A DNA stretch of 64,000 bases from Streptomyces endocoffeicus (GCF_016741935.1 NZ_JAERRG010000003.1:1-64000); one strand, 5' to 3'. Positions 42,783 through 52,494 are shown, numbered from the stretch's first letter. Numbers and translations are program-made. The notes: generated by a model from the sequence alone, not told the origin.

Positions 42783-43726
42783 GCCCGCCTCCCTTCACGC
42801 CCGGCGACGAGGGCGTCGACGGAGACGGTGAGCAGGGCCGGGTCGACCGGGGCGCGGTCCTCGACCCGCTCACCGGCGCCCGGCCGGACCCGGCTGGTCA
42901 TCCACGCGGCCAGGTGGCGGTAGCACGCGCGCCGGTCGGCCGCGGACAACGGGGCCCGCCGGATCGCCGAGGCGAAGCCCCAGACGTACTCGGCGAGCAG
43001 CCGGGGCGTCGGATGCAGCGGGCCCGCCCGGCGCGGGTCCAGGTTGACGCACCGGGAGCGCTTGGAGGGGTTCGCCCGCTCGGCGCGGGTGGGGTGGTCG
43101 CGGCGGAAGTACAGCAGCTCCGGCACCTGGTGGAAGCGCCCGTGCAGGGCGATCTCGGCGACGAACGTGCGGTCCGCGTGGTGGTAGCTGTCCATCGGCT
43201 TCACCCGGCGCAGCGCGTCGGCCCGGATCACCCCGTAGAAGTCGTCACCGCCGGGCTCGAACAGCATGCTGCGGAAGCGCTCCGCCGGATGCGGTGAGCC
43301 GGTGGCGAGCGTGTACTCGTACGGGACCTTCACCTGGCCGTCGCCGTCGATGACCGCCTGGTCGGCGTGTGCGAGGATCACGTCCGGCCGCTCGTCCAGC
43401 GCCTGGACGCAGGCCCGCAGCAGATCGCGGGCGTAGAGGTCGTCGTGCGAGGCCCACTTGAACAGCTCGCCGCGGCACTCGGCGAACACCCGGTTGTGGT
43501 TCGGCGTGGCGCCGATGTTCCGGGGCAGCCGGAGGTACCGGATGCGCGCGTCCCGCGCGGCGTACTCGCGGCAGATGTCCTCGGTCCCGTCGGCCGAGGC
43601 GTTGTCGGAGATGACCAGCTCGAAGTCCTCGTAGGTCTGGCCGAGCAGGGCGTCGAGCGACTCGGCCAGGTACTCCTCGCCGTTGTAGACGGGCAGGCCG
43701 ATGCTCAGCCTGGGTTGCGCGGTCAT
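42779..43726 (-). CDS. Family 2 glycosyltransferase
   Basis: This 315-aa GT2 enzyme starts RLSIGLPVYNGEEYLAESLD with the GT-A fold, ELVISDNASADGT, and the metal-binding region FKWASHDDLYARD. The start is ATG 43726, overlapping the flippase stop. There are no membrane segments. It adds one sugar to the lipid-linked repeat unit in the cytoplasm; donor and linkage are unknown. Confidence 0.9.
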   Translation of the reverse strand: MTAQPRLSIGLPVYNGEEYLAESLDALLGQTYEDFELVISDNASADGTEDICREYAARDARIRYLRLPRNIGATPNHNRVFAECRGELFKWASHDDLYARDLLRACVQALDERPDVILAHADQAVIDGDGQVKVPYEYTLATGSPHPAERFRSMLFEPGGDDFYGVIRADALRRVKPMDSYHHADRTFVAEIALHGRFHQVPELLYFRRDHPTRAERANPSKRSRCVNLDPRRAGPLHPTPRLLAEYVWGFASAIRRAPLSAADRRACYRHLAAWMTSRVRPGAGERVEDRAPVDPALLTVSVDALVAGREGRRA

Positions 43727-45030
43727 GAAGTCCTCACTTCGGGAAGGGAGTTGAGGTGGTGCTCGCGCAGGGCGGACCGCAGTTGCAGCCACCACACGGC
43801 CGAGCCGCTGACGGTCGCGGCGGCGACGCCCCAGGCCGAGCCGGCCGTGCCGGCGACGGCCGCCCCGCCGAGCCCGCCGCCGACATAGCAGGCGGAGGCG
43901 AACAGCTGGCAGCGCAGGCTGCGCCGGGCCGCGCCGAGCGCGCGCAGCCCGGCCGCCGCGCCGGTGCCGAGGCCCGCTCCCGCGACGCTGAGGGTGATCT
44001 GCGCGATGAGCCCCGAGGAGGAGTGCCAGACGCCGCCGAGCACGGACTCGCCGAGCCGGTCCGGCATCAGCAGCAGCGCCGAGCCCCAGAGCAGCGCTCC
44101 GGTGGCCTGCCCGCCGCCGAGGAGGAGGCAGAACCTGCCCAGTTGACGCGGGGCCTGCCGCAGCACCCGTGCCGCCTCCGGGACGGTGACCAGCGAGAGG
44201 CCCATCAGCACGGCGAGGAACGGGCCGAGCAGGAGCTCGGCGCCGCGCACCGCGCCCACCGCGCCGACCCCGACGATCGCGCCGAGCCCGTACGCCCGCA
44301 GCTGGCTCGCGCCGCTGAGACAGGTGTTCTCGACCAGGTACCGGTAGCCGAGATCGCGCTGCTCGCGAAGCCACCCGCGCGCCTCGGTCACCCGGGGCCG
44401 GATGCCGGACTGGAGGTAGCCGTACGCCCCCGCCACCGTGGCGGACGCGCCCCAGGCGAGCAGATACGCGGCCACGCTGCCCACGCGGGCCGCCACGATC
44501 ATGGCCGGAACGAGCGCGACGCCCCACACGACATCGTTGAGACACGCCTTCCGCCCGGCGCCGGCGGCGAAGAACGAGAACCGCCAGGCGTCCTGCAGCA
44601 GCAGCCCCGGCAGCATGACGCCGAGGCAGGCGAACGCGGGCCCCACACGGCCGCCGAGGGCCGGCCCGGCCACCAGACACCCCGCGCCGATGGCCGTACC
44701 CACGCCGAGCGCGGTACCCGTCGACCGGGCCACCGCCGCGCGCCAGGACGTGTCCGACACGCCGCTGAAGCGCACCACGAGCGGGTCGGTGGCCAGCCCG
44801 CGGGAGATGTTGAGCACCACGCCGTAGGTCACCCAGGCCAGGCTGAACACGCCGAACGCGGTCACCCCCAGCGAGCGGGCCACATAGATGCCCACCACGA
44901 AGTTGGACATGCTGGAGGCCGCCTGGTCGGCCAGTCCCCAGGACAGCCGGCCGACGAGGGCCCGCTTGGCGGATCCGGCCGGTGGCGCCGCTGTCCGCGG
45001 ATTCTCCCCCTCGGTGGGCATCGGCGTCAT
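43723..45030 (-). CDS. Wzx-type oligosaccharide flippase
   Basis: This 435-aa protein with about 12 to 14 predicted helices resembles polysaccharide exporters of the MOP superfamily: SSMSNFVVGIYVARSLGVTA and LAWVTYGVVLNISRGLATDP at the N-terminus. It would flip the undecaprenyl-linked repeat unit. It overlaps the DUF4910 gene and the GT2 gene by 4 bases each. Confidence 0.87.
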   Translation of the reverse strand: MTPMPTEGENPRTAAPPAGSAKRALVGRLSWGLADQAASSMSNFVVGIYVARSLGVTAFGVFSLAWVTYGVVLNISRGLATDPLVVRFSGVSDTSWRAAVARSTGTALGVGTAIGAGCLVAGPALGGRVGPAFACLGVMLPGLLLQDAWRFSFFAAGAGRKACLNDVVWGVALVPAMIVAARVGSVAAYLLAWGASATVAGAYGYLQSGIRPRVTEARGWLREQRDLGYRYLVENTCLSGASQLRAYGLGAIVGVGAVGAVRGAELLLGPFLAVLMGLSLVTVPEAARVLRQAPRQLGRFCLLLGGGQATGALLWGSALLLMPDRLGESVLGGVWHSSSGLIAQITLSVAGAGLGTGAAAGLRALGAARRSLRCQLFASACYVGGGLGGAAVAGTAGSAWGVAAATVSGSAVWWLQLRSALREHHLNSLPEVRTS

Positions 45031-46319
45031 GCCTTGATCAGCCCGGCGCCGCGCAGGGCGCCGGCCGCGTCGGCGACGGTGTCGAACGGCAGCCCGGACC
45101 GCTCGGCGACGTCCAGCAGACTGTGCTCGCCGTCGGAGAGGTTGAGCACCCAGAGCATGGCCATCTGGGCCTGCTTCGCGTCGCTGCGCCCGCCGAGCGA
45201 GTCGTACAACCCACGCCGTCCCAGCTGTGGTTCGCCGTAGGGGCTGAGGTTGCGGCAGCGCCGGTTGCGGTCGAGGACGGCGAACGCCTCGCGGCAGACG
45301 GCGAGCGTATCCGCCATCGCCTCCGGGGAGACGAAATCCAGGTTGTCCGCCGAGGTGTGGTACTCGGGGTAGCCCGCGTACGGGGTCCGGGTGAGCGAGC
45401 CGACGCCGAGATCGAACCCGGGCGAGCAGAACTGCCGCTCGTCGTAGCCGTACGGGGTGAACTCGGTGACGCGGTGCGGGCGTTCGGAGGCGGCCAGCAC
45501 ATGTCGCAGCACCCGGTCGATCTCCGCGTCGCCGCGCCTGCTCCGCTTGTACGTGAGGTGGCCCCGATCACCGGCGCAGGCCAGCACGAGGCCGTGCTTG
45601 ACCCGGTCGATCCGCTCCGCGTTGCGGGCCAACCAGGTGATCGCCCCGATGGTGCCGGGCGCGTAGATGAACCGGTAGGTGTAGTACGGCGTTTCCTCGG
45701 CCAGCGCCCGCGCCAGGAACGTCGCCACGGCGATGCCGGCCAGGTTGTCGTTGGCCAGCGACGGGTGGCAGACATGGCAGGAGACGATCACCTCGTCGGC
45801 CACCTGCCCGGGGACGATGTGCTCGGCGTAGGTGAGGTGGCCATCGGTGAGTGTGGAGTCGATACGCACCTCGTACTCGCCGTCCGGCAGCGCGTCCAAG
45901 GTGTCCTGGGCCAGGCAGAACCCCCACTCCGGCTTGTAGTAGCTGGTGCGGTACGGCACCCAGGACGGGTGGTCCGGCAGGGTGTGCAGATGCCGGCGCA
46001 GCTCGGAGAGGTGCATGGTCGCCGACACCGGCACGCTGTAGCCGAGCACGTGGAGGCTGGACACGGCGAAGTCGACGACCCGGTGGCCGGTTGTGTCGGC
46101 GATGTACGCGTCCCGGATGTTCCACTCCTGCGGCACCGTCCAGTCGAGCACCTGGGTCCCGGTCGGCACCTCGTGCACCCGCAGCGGGACGTACTCGCCG
46201 ACGATCTCCAGGGTGGCGCGCACCCCGTCGCCGGTGATGCTCCGGCACAGCGGGTACAGCCGCTCCACCAGTGCGTGCATCTCTTCGCCGACCGTGGTCG
46301 TGGGCTGTTCGCGGGCCAT
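45027..46319 (-). CDS. DUF4910/DUF2172 aminopeptidase-like protein with C-terminal winged helix
   Basis: This 430-aa protein belongs to a zinc-aminopeptidase-like family of unknown function. HVCHPSLANDNLAG and YPEYHTSADNLDF carry the expected metal-binding His/Asp residues of an M28-like core. The last about 75 residues form a winged-helix-like module (SLLDVAERSGLPFDTVADAA). ATG 46319 was chosen; GTG 46325 would overlap the upstream stop as other genes here do. It lies in a sugar-modifying cassette with a PIG-L deacetylase, so deacylation of an N-acyl amino sugar intermediate or removal of an aminoacyl group is a possibility. The function has not been established. Confidence 0.85.
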   Translation of the reverse strand: MAREQPTTTVGEEMHALVERLYPLCRSITGDGVRATLEIVGEYVPLRVHEVPTGTQVLDWTVPQEWNIRDAYIADTTGHRVVDFAVSSLHVLGYSVPVSATMHLSELRRHLHTLPDHPSWVPYRTSYYKPEWGFCLAQDTLDALPDGEYEVRIDSTLTDGHLTYAEHIVPGQVADEVIVSCHVCHPSLANDNLAGIAVATFLARALAEETPYYTYRFIYAPGTIGAITWLARNAERIDRVKHGLVLACAGDRGHLTYKRSRRGDAEIDRVLRHVLAASERPHRVTEFTPYGYDERQFCSPGFDLGVGSLTRTPYAGYPEYHTSADNLDFVSPEAMADTLAVCREAFAVLDRNRRCRNLSPYGEPQLGRRGLYDSLGGRSDAKQAQMAMLWVLNLSDGEHSLLDVAERSGLPFDTVADAAGALRGAGLIKA

Positions 46320-46321
46320 GG

Positions 46322-47347
46322 TCACCGGCGCCACCGCAGGGTGTCGTCGACGGTGCCGGCGCCGGACGCCGCGCGCAGCACGGCGAGGCGGGTGAAGCGC
46401 TGCTCGAAGTCCTCCCGGGTCAGCCCGTGTTGCCGGTAGGCGTCGGCGAGTTCGAGCGCGCCCTGCTTCACCGTCCACTCGCAGTCGAAGCCGGGCACCG
46501 CGGCGCGGAACCGGGAGAAGTCCACCCGGTACGACCGCGGATCGGCACCGGTCTCCCCGGTGATCACCACCTTCGCACCGGACACCGCCTCGGCGACCTG
46601 TCCGGCGATCTCGGCGACCGTGACGTTGTTGGCCTCGCTGCCGATGTTGAACGCCCGGTCGTGCACCGCATCCCGCGGCGCGGTCAGCGCGGCCGTGAAG
46701 GCCTGTGCGATGTCGGCGGCGTGCACCAGCGGGCGCCAAGGGGTGCCGTCGGAGAGCACCAGCACCTCGCCGGACAGGAGCGCGTGGCCCACCAGGTTGT
46801 TCAGCACGATGTCGGCGCGCAGCCGGGGCGAGTAGCCGAAGGCGGTGGCGTTGCGCATGAACACCGGGCTGAAGTCGCCGTCGGCCAGCGCGTGCAGATC
46901 GTCCTCCACCCGCACCTTGGACTCCGCGTACGGCGTCACCGGGTGCAGCGGGGCGTCCTCGGTCACCAGGCCGTCGCCACCGGCGGCGCCGTAGACCGAG
47001 CAGGTCGACGCGTACAGGAAGCGCCGCACTCCGGCGTCGCGGGCCAGCCGGGCAAGGCGTATGGACGCGTGGTGGTTGATGTCGTAGGTGAGCTCCGGCG
47101 CCAGCGATCCCAGCGGGTCGTTGGAGAGCGCGGCCAGGTGGATCACGGCATCGACCCCGGCCACGTGTTCGGCCGTGACGTCGCGCAGGTCCACCCGATG
47201 CCCTGTCGGGTCCGCGGGCGCCGGGCCGAGGACGCAGTCGGCGAACAGGCCGGCGTCGAGGCCGACGACCTGGTGCCCGGCGGCCACGAGGACCGGGGCC
47301 ATCACGGTGCCCAGATAGCCCTGGTGTCCGGTCAGCAGTACGCGCAA
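46322..47347 (-). CDS. NAD-dependent epimerase/dehydratase (extended SDR)
   Basis: This 341-aa nucleotide-sugar SDR has TGHQGYLGTV (6-15), catalytic region FLYASTCSVYG and YAESK, and the C-terminal FNIGSEANNVTVAEI typical of sugar-nucleotide enzymes. It follows the PIG-L gene by 3 bases. It could be the 4,6-dehydratase, 4-reductase or epimerase of the CDP-sugar path; the sequence alone does not decide. Confidence 0.9.
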   Translation of the reverse strand: MRVLLTGHQGYLGTVMAPVLVAAGHQVVGLDAGLFADCVLGPAPADPTGHRVDLRDVTAEHVAGVDAVIHLAALSNDPLGSLAPELTYDINHHASIRLARLARDAGVRRFLYASTCSVYGAAGGDGLVTEDAPLHPVTPYAESKVRVEDDLHALADGDFSPVFMRNATAFGYSPRLRADIVLNNLVGHALLSGEVLVLSDGTPWRPLVHAADIAQAFTAALTAPRDAVHDRAFNIGSEANNVTVAEIAGQVAEAVSGAKVVITGETGADPRSYRVDFSRFRAAVPGFDCEWTVKQGALELADAYRQHGLTREDFEQRFTRLAVLRAASGAGTVDDTLRWRR

Positions 47348-47350
47348 GGT

Positions 47351-47998
47351 TCAACCCCCCAGGTTGAGCGTGAGTTTGGTGACGGCGAACGCTTCGGCGT
47401 ATCGCTCGTGGCATTCGATGCCGCGGATCCGGGCCAGGCCGAGGAAGGCCTCCCGGTCGTACCAGGGCCGGTGCCGCTGCGAGGGGTAGTGCCCCTGCAG
47501 CAGCCGCACCTTCCGTTCGGCGATCTCCGGCGTCAGAGGCTGGTACGCCGCCGGTCGGCCGAGGTCGCCGTCCCACTTGACGATCTCGTAGCCGAGCACG
47601 AGATGGTCGCGGAAGGCGGTGGGTATCAGCTTCGCCAGGCCGCGGTGGTCCTGGTGCGCGTCATCGGTGCGCGGCGCCAGGATCAGATCCGGGTCGGTCC
47701 GTCCGCGCAGTTCCTCGACGGCGGCCTTGGCCTCGTCCCAGTGCACGGGCATACGGCCGTCCGGCAGTTTGAGCACGGTCAGCCGCAGGTCGGCGCCCGG
47801 ACAGAAGGCGGCGAGCGCGGCCCGCTCCTCCTGCTCGCGTTCGCTGCCGCCGCCGGAGAGCACCAGCGCGTCGACCCGGAGGCCGGGCCGCGCGAGGCAC
47901 AACGTCAGCAGCGTGCCACCGGCGCCGATCGCGATGTCGTCGCAGTGCGCGCCCACGGCGACGATCGCGTCCAGGGACCCGGCCCCGAGCCGGATCAC
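47351..47998 (-). CDS. PIG-L family deacetylase
   Basis: This 215-aa LmbE-like zinc deacetylase has VAVGAHCDDIAIGAGG (AHCDD in place of AHPDD) and DAHQDHRG, which together supply the metal ligands. GTG 47998 overlaps the cytidylyltransferase stop (GTGA). It removes acetyl or other acyl groups from an amino sugar. Its place in a CDP-sugar cassette suggests it acts on a nucleotide sugar or the growing oligosaccharide. Confidence 0.9.
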   Translation of the reverse strand: MIRLGAGSLDAIVAVGAHCDDIAIGAGGTLLTLCLARPGLRVDALVLSGGGSEREQEERAALAAFCPGADLRLTVLKLPDGRMPVHWDEAKAAVEELRGRTDPDLILAPRTDDAHQDHRGLAKLIPTAFRDHLVLGYEIVKWDGDLGRPAAYQPLTPEIAERKVRLLQGHYPSQRHRPWYDREAFLGLARIRGIECHERYAEAFAVTKLTLNLGG

Positions 47999-48789
47999 GC
48001 GCGCACCCCGGCGTTGTCGTGCTCCCACACAGCCCACGGGCGGTCGCCCCGGGCGTAGGCGGCGTCGAGCGCGGCCCGCTCCTTCACGGTGTCGGTCGGC
48101 TTCCAGAAGCCGCGGTGCTGATGCGCCACCAGCCGTCCGCGCTTGGCCAGTTGGGCGCATCCGTCGGCGACCAGGTCCCCGTTCTCCGGGATGTGGTCGA
48201 AGACCTCCTGGCGGAGCACGAAGTAGCCGCCGTTCTCCCACAGTGGCAGTTCGCTCACCGCGGTGATGCCCCCCACCAGGCCGTCATCGCCCAGGTCCAC
48301 GCAGTGGAACGAGGACTGCGGCGGCACCACCATCATCGACGCACCGGCGTCGCGCCGGGCGAACCGGTCGATCATCTCCGGCAGCGGGGCATCGGTGAGG
48401 ACGTCGGCGTAGTTGGCGAGGAACATCTCATCGCCGTCCAGGTGGTGCCGCACCCGGCGCAGCCGCTCCCCGATCGGCGACTCGACGCCGGTCTGCGCGA
48501 ACGTGATCGTCCAGTCCGAGATGTCGGTGGACAGCAGCTCGGTCCGCCCGCCGCGCAGCACGAAGTCGTTGGACGTCGTCTCCTCGTAGTTGAGGAAGAA
48601 GTCCTTGATGTGGTGGGCGCCGTAGCCGAGGCACAGGATGAACTCCGTGTGCCCGAAGTGCGCGTAGTAGCGCATGACGTGCCAGATCAGCGGTCGCGGG
48701 CCGACCATCGCCATCGGCTTGGGCACGTCGTCCGCGGCACCGCTCCGCATCCGCATCCCGTAACCGCCGCAGAACAGAACGACCTTCAT
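47995..48789 (-). CDS. rfbF: Glucose-1-phosphate cytidylyltransferase
   Basis: This 264-aa nucleotidyltransferase starts KVVLFCGGYGMRMRSGAADD VPKPM, the RfbF signature, with LCLGYGAHHIKDFFLNYEE and a late GFWKPTDTVKER. It makes CDP-glucose from CTP and glucose-1-phosphate, the first step of CDP-deoxysugar paths. It overlaps both neighbours by 4 bases. A CDP-glucose 4,6-dehydratase (RfbG) is not visible in the window. Confidence 0.9.
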   Translation of the reverse strand: MKVVLFCGGYGMRMRSGAADDVPKPMAMVGPRPLIWHVMRYYAHFGHTEFILCLGYGAHHIKDFFLNYEETTSNDFVLRGGRTELLSTDISDWTITFAQTGVESPIGERLRRVRHHLDGDEMFLANYADVLTDAPLPEMIDRFARRDAGASMMVVPPQSSFHCVDLGDDGLVGGITAVSELPLWENGGYFVLRQEVFDHIPENGDLVADGCAQLAKRGRLVAHQHRGFWKPTDTVKERAALDAAYARGDRPWAVWEHDNAGVRA

Positions 48790-50036
48790 GCTGTGACCTT
48801 TCGGGACGCGGCCTCGACGATGCTCAGTTCCGGGATGGGAAAGACCAGCCGGCCGCCCCAGTCGTGCACGAAGGACAGCTGCTCGACCAGCTCTTCCCGC
48901 AGGTTCCACGGGAGGACGAGCACATAGTCCGGCCTGTCCGCGGCGATCCGCTCGGGCGGCAGGATCGGGATGCGGGTGCCCGGAGTGAACCTGCCGTGCT
49001 TGTAGGGGTTGCGGTCGACCGTGTACGAGAGCAGGTCGGGCCGGATACCGCAGTGGTTGAGCAGGGTGTTGCCCTTGCCCGGGGCGCCGTAGCCGACGAC
49101 CGTCTTGCCGCGCTCGGCCGCCTCGATGAGGAACGTGAGGAGATCCCGGCGCACCTTGGCCACCCGGGCGGAGAACTGGGTGTACCCGGACAGCTCCCGC
49201 AGTCCGGCGGCCTTCTCCCGGGCCAGTACGTCGGCCACCTGGGCGGTCGGCTCGCCTGCCACCTCGGCCGGCCGGGCCCACAGCCGGATGGAACCGCCGT
49301 GCGTGGGCAGCAGCTCGACGTCCACGAGCGCGAGTCCGCCGCTGGCAAGGGCCCGGATCGCGGACGCGACCGTGTAGTACTGGAAGTGCTCGTGGTAGAT
49401 CGTGTCGTACTGGTTCTCCTCGATCAGGGTCAGCAGGTGCTGCACCTCGATGGAGACCCAGCCGTCGTCGGCGACCAGGGCGCGCAGCCCCCGGGTGAAC
49501 CCGACCACGTCGGGGATGTGCGCGTACACGTTGTTGGCCACGACCAGGTCCGCCGGGCCGTGCTCGGCGCGGACGGCCGAGCCGGTGGCCGGGTCCAGGA
49601 ACTCCGTGACCGTGGGCACACCCGCGTCGCGCGCCGCGGCGCCGACGTTCACCGACGGCTCGATGCCGAGGCAGCGGATCCCCCGGTCCACCACATGCCT
49701 CAGCAGATATCCGTCGTTGCTCGCGACCTCGACCACGAAGGCGTCCGGGCCGAGAGCGAGACGCTCCGCGGCGTCGGCGACGAACGTGCGCGCGTGCTCC
49801 ACCCAGGAGGTCGAGTACGAGGAGAAGTACGCGTACTCCTTGAACGTCTCCTCCGGGGTGATCAGCGGCGGGATCTGCGCCAGCCAGCAGTCGGTGCAGA
49901 CCCGCAGGTGCAGCGGGTACGCGGGCTCCGGCTGGTCCAGTTGGTCCGCGGCGAGAAAGCTCTCGCAGGGTGGTGTCGCCCCGAGATCGACGACGCTCGC
50001 CAACGTCGCCGAGCCGCAGAGTCGGCATCGTGTCAT
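48786..50036 (-). CDS. Sugar C-methyltransferase (SAM-dependent, Zn-binding)
   Basis: This 416-aa protein has three parts: an N-terminal zinc motif (CRLCG at 4-8, CTDCW at about 47), a SAM Rossmann domain (FVVEVASNDGYLLRHV; IYHEHFQYY), and a C-terminal C-methyltransferase domain (VVGYGAPGKGNTLLNHCGI). This is the TylC3/NovU type that methylates C3 (or C5) of 4-keto nucleotide sugars. It indicates a branched-chain sugar in the polymer. It overlaps the cytidylyltransferase and GT4 genes by 4 bases. Confidence 0.9.
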   Translation of the reverse strand: MTRCRLCGSATLASVVDLGATPPCESFLAADQLDQPEPAYPLHLRVCTDCWLAQIPPLITPEETFKEYAYFSSYSTSWVEHARTFVADAAERLALGPDAFVVEVASNDGYLLRHVVDRGIRCLGIEPSVNVGAAARDAGVPTVTEFLDPATGSAVRAEHGPADLVVANNVYAHIPDVVGFTRGLRALVADDGWVSIEVQHLLTLIEENQYDTIYHEHFQYYTVASAIRALASGGLALVDVELLPTHGGSIRLWARPAEVAGEPTAQVADVLAREKAAGLRELSGYTQFSARVAKVRRDLLTFLIEAAERGKTVVGYGAPGKGNTLLNHCGIRPDLLSYTVDRNPYKHGRFTPGTRIPILPPERIAADRPDYVLVLPWNLREELVEQLSFVHDWGGRLVFPIPELSIVEAASRKVTA

Positions 50037-51250
50037 TTACTGCCCCCCATTGATTCCGTCCGACCCGCGATCGCGGTGCGGTACCCCTCCACCAGGCGCT
50101 CCAGCCCGACGGCCGGGCTGAAACCCTGTTCGTAACGGAGCCGGGCCGCCTGGCCCATCTCCCGGTTGCGGTCCGGCTCGGCCGCGATCCGGCGTATGCG
50201 GGACGCGAGCGAGGCGGGCTCGCCCGGCCGGTGCAGCAGCCCGGTCACACCGTCCTCGACGAGTTCGACGAAGGCGCCGTGACCGGCGGCGACGGTCGGG
50301 ACCCCGGCCGCCATCGCCTCCACGACCACCAGGCCGAACGCCTCCAGCCACGTCGAGGGAGCCACCACGGCGACCGATTGCGCGATGGCCTTCCGGCACT
50401 CCGCCGGGTCCAACAGGCCGACGAAAGCCACGTCGTCCCGGCCCGCCGCCCACGCGGTCACCTCTCGCTCCAGCGGCCCCGCGCCGGCGATCATCAGCGG
50501 TACGCCCACCCCGCCGCTCGCCGCGATCTCGTCCCACGCGGACATGAGCAGCCGTACGCCCTTGGCCTCCGCGAGCCGGCCGAGAAAGAGCAGATGCTCG
50601 CCGGCGCCCACTCGGCGGGCGCCCGGGTCGGGCACGAAGTTGTGCTTCACCGCCAGCCGCTCGGCCGGCATACCGGCCCGCACCAGGACGTCGCGCTGCG
50701 CCGCGGAGATGCAGAAGAACCGCTCCACGCCGGACCACCACCGCCGCCGGTTGACCGACAGGCTGACCGCGAGCGGCACCGTGGCCAGCCGGGAGCTCCG
50801 GTAGCAGCCGTGCCGGACGGCGGGCAGCGGCGCGGAGCCGACGCAGTCGGCGCACGGCCGGCCGTCGCGCTGGAGCGTGCCGGGCGGGCAGATCTGGGTG
50901 TAGTTGTGCAGCGTGGCGACGGCGGGCACACCGGCGTCGGCGCAGGCGGCGAGCACCGCGGGGGACAGGAGCGGGAAGACGTTGTGGACGTGGACCACGT
51001 CCGGCCGCTCGGCGCGCAGCCGGGCGGCGAGTTCCCTGCGGACCGCCGGGTTCCACGGCACGAGGAGCGGCACCGCGGCCTTGCCCGGCAAGGACCGGTC
51101 GGCGATGTCGTCGCTGCGCCGCTCGAACAACTCGACCCGGTGTCCTGCCGCGCGCAGCAGCGCCACCTCCTGGTCGACGACCTTGTTCTCCCCGCTCGGC
51201 TGCGCGGAGGCGTAGCGGTTGTGTACTACTAGGACGTGCATGCCGTGCAT
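50033..51250 (-). CDS. Family 4 glycosyltransferase
   Basis: This 405-aa GT-B enzyme has LVVHNRYASAQPSGENKVVD at the N-terminus, VVHVHNVFPLLSP, a Cys-rich insert (CPPGTLQRDGRPCADCVG) common in this subfamily, and the donor site EAFGLVVVEAMAAGVPTVA. ATG 51250 or 51241 are possible starts; GGAGG lies upstream of 51250. It overlaps the next gene by 4 bases. Confidence 0.92.
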   Translation of the reverse strand: MHGMHVLVVHNRYASAQPSGENKVVDQEVALLRAAGHRVELFERRSDDIADRSLPGKAAVPLLVPWNPAVRRELAARLRAERPDVVHVHNVFPLLSPAVLAACADAGVPAVATLHNYTQICPPGTLQRDGRPCADCVGSAPLPAVRHGCYRSSRLATVPLAVSLSVNRRRWWSGVERFFCISAAQRDVLVRAGMPAERLAVKHNFVPDPGARRVGAGEHLLFLGRLAEAKGVRLLMSAWDEIAASGGVGVPLMIAGAGPLEREVTAWAAGRDDVAFVGLLDPAECRKAIAQSVAVVAPSTWLEAFGLVVVEAMAAGVPTVAAGHGAFVELVEDGVTGLLHRPGEPASLASRIRRIAAEPDRNREMGQAARLRYEQGFSPAVGLERLVEGYRTAIAGRTESMGGSK

Positions 51251-51252
51251 GC

Positions 51253-52494
51253 TCAAGGAACCTCCGATCTCCGGGCCCAGCGCGGAATGTGTCGTCGAGG
51301 GAGTTCGGGCGTGGCGAGCGGAGCGGCCGCGGCGGGTGCCGCCAACAGCGAGGCGGCCAGGGCCAGATGCAGCAGATACGGCGAGGCGTCGCCAAGACCG
51401 GCCTCGGTGTACGACGCGATCGCGCAGTAGCTGATCAGAAAGATCGCGCAGGCCCTCTGCAGCGACGGTGGCCGCAGCAGCGCGACGCCGCCCAGCACGA
51501 TGATGATCAACGCGACAAAGGTGACGCCGAGCAGACCCTGCTCGTTGTAGACGGCCAGCCAGCTGTTGTCGATCGGCAGCCCGCCGAACGACTTGTCGCC
51601 CAGGCCCACGCCGAACAACTTCTCCCCGGTCGTCCGGGGCGCGGCCAGCAGGGCGTCCCAGACCTTGGCCCGGCCGGTGAGGCTGGAGAAGTTCTCCTTG
51701 CTCTGTCCGCGCAGGAACCAGGCCTGGAGCACGGAGGCGAACCCCACCGCGGCCACCGTGGCGCACAGCACCGCCCAGGTGAAGAAGCGGCGGGCCGCGG
51801 CGCTGGTGAGGAGGAGCGAGCCGATCGCCAACGCCAGGCCGAGGAACAGGCCGAGCGTGGCCGTCCGGGTATGGGTCAGCGCGAGCAGGACGAGTGACGG
51901 CACGATGACCAGCGTCGCGCCGGCCCTGTCGATCCGGCGGCCCAGTACGAGCAGCACGGTGAGCCCGATGATCACCGCGGCGTACTGTCCGATCTGCGGC
52001 GGGGTGAGCGGCCACAACGCGCCGACCAGCCGCCCGCCGTAGAGGTCGGGCAGGGCCGCGCCCGGTGCGACGACCAGGCCGGCGGCCACCGACCCGAGCA
52101 CCGCGAAGTACATCCGGATGTGGTGCCGGACGAATGTCAGGCTGCCGTCCCACCAGCGGCTGAGCAGCCACAGCGTGCCGACGAAGAGCGCCAGCCGGGT
52201 GCAGCGGAACAGCGCGCCGAACCCGGACTCCAGATGCGCGCTGGAGATCACGCTCGTCAGCAGCAGCAGGGTGAGCAGGAACACGTACGCACTGGCCCGG
52301 ATGCGCAGCCGGAGATTGACCGCGAGCGCCAGCGCGAACGCGGCGACCAGCGCGCCCATGGTGACCATCTGGATGAGGGAGCGGGGCAGCGGGACGATGG
52401 TCTTCGCCCCGGCGGAGCCGAGCGTGTTGAGGACCAGCAGCCCCCAGACGGTCCCGACGGCCTTCGGTGTGTGACCCCCGCCCATCTCAACCAC
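51253..52494 (-). CDS. O-antigen ligase/polymerase-like membrane protein
   Basis: This 413-aa protein has about 10-12 hydrophobic helices and a large extracytoplasmic loop (about 235-300, with TGRAKVWDALLAAPRT and FGVGLGDKSFGG) typical of the Wzy_C/WaaL family. It would polymerise repeat units or ligate the polymer after the flippase. It overlaps the beta-helix gene by 8 bases. Confidence 0.88.
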   Translation of the reverse strand: MVEMGGGHTPKAVGTVWGLLVLNTLGSAGAKTIVPLPRSLIQMVTMGALVAAFALALAVNLRLRIRASAYVFLLTLLLLTSVISSAHLESGFGALFRCTRLALFVGTLWLLSRWWDGSLTFVRHHIRMYFAVLGSVAAGLVVAPGAALPDLYGGRLVGALWPLTPPQIGQYAAVIIGLTVLLVLGRRIDRAGATLVIVPSLVLLALTHTRTATLGLFLGLALAIGSLLLTSAAARRFFTWAVLCATVAAVGFASVLQAWFLRGQSKENFSSLTGRAKVWDALLAAPRTTGEKLFGVGLGDKSFGGLPIDNSWLAVYNEQGLLGVTFVALIIIVLGGVALLRPPSLQRACAIFLISYCAIASYTEAGLGDASPYLLHLALAASLLAAPAAAAPLATPELPRRHIPRWARRSEVP

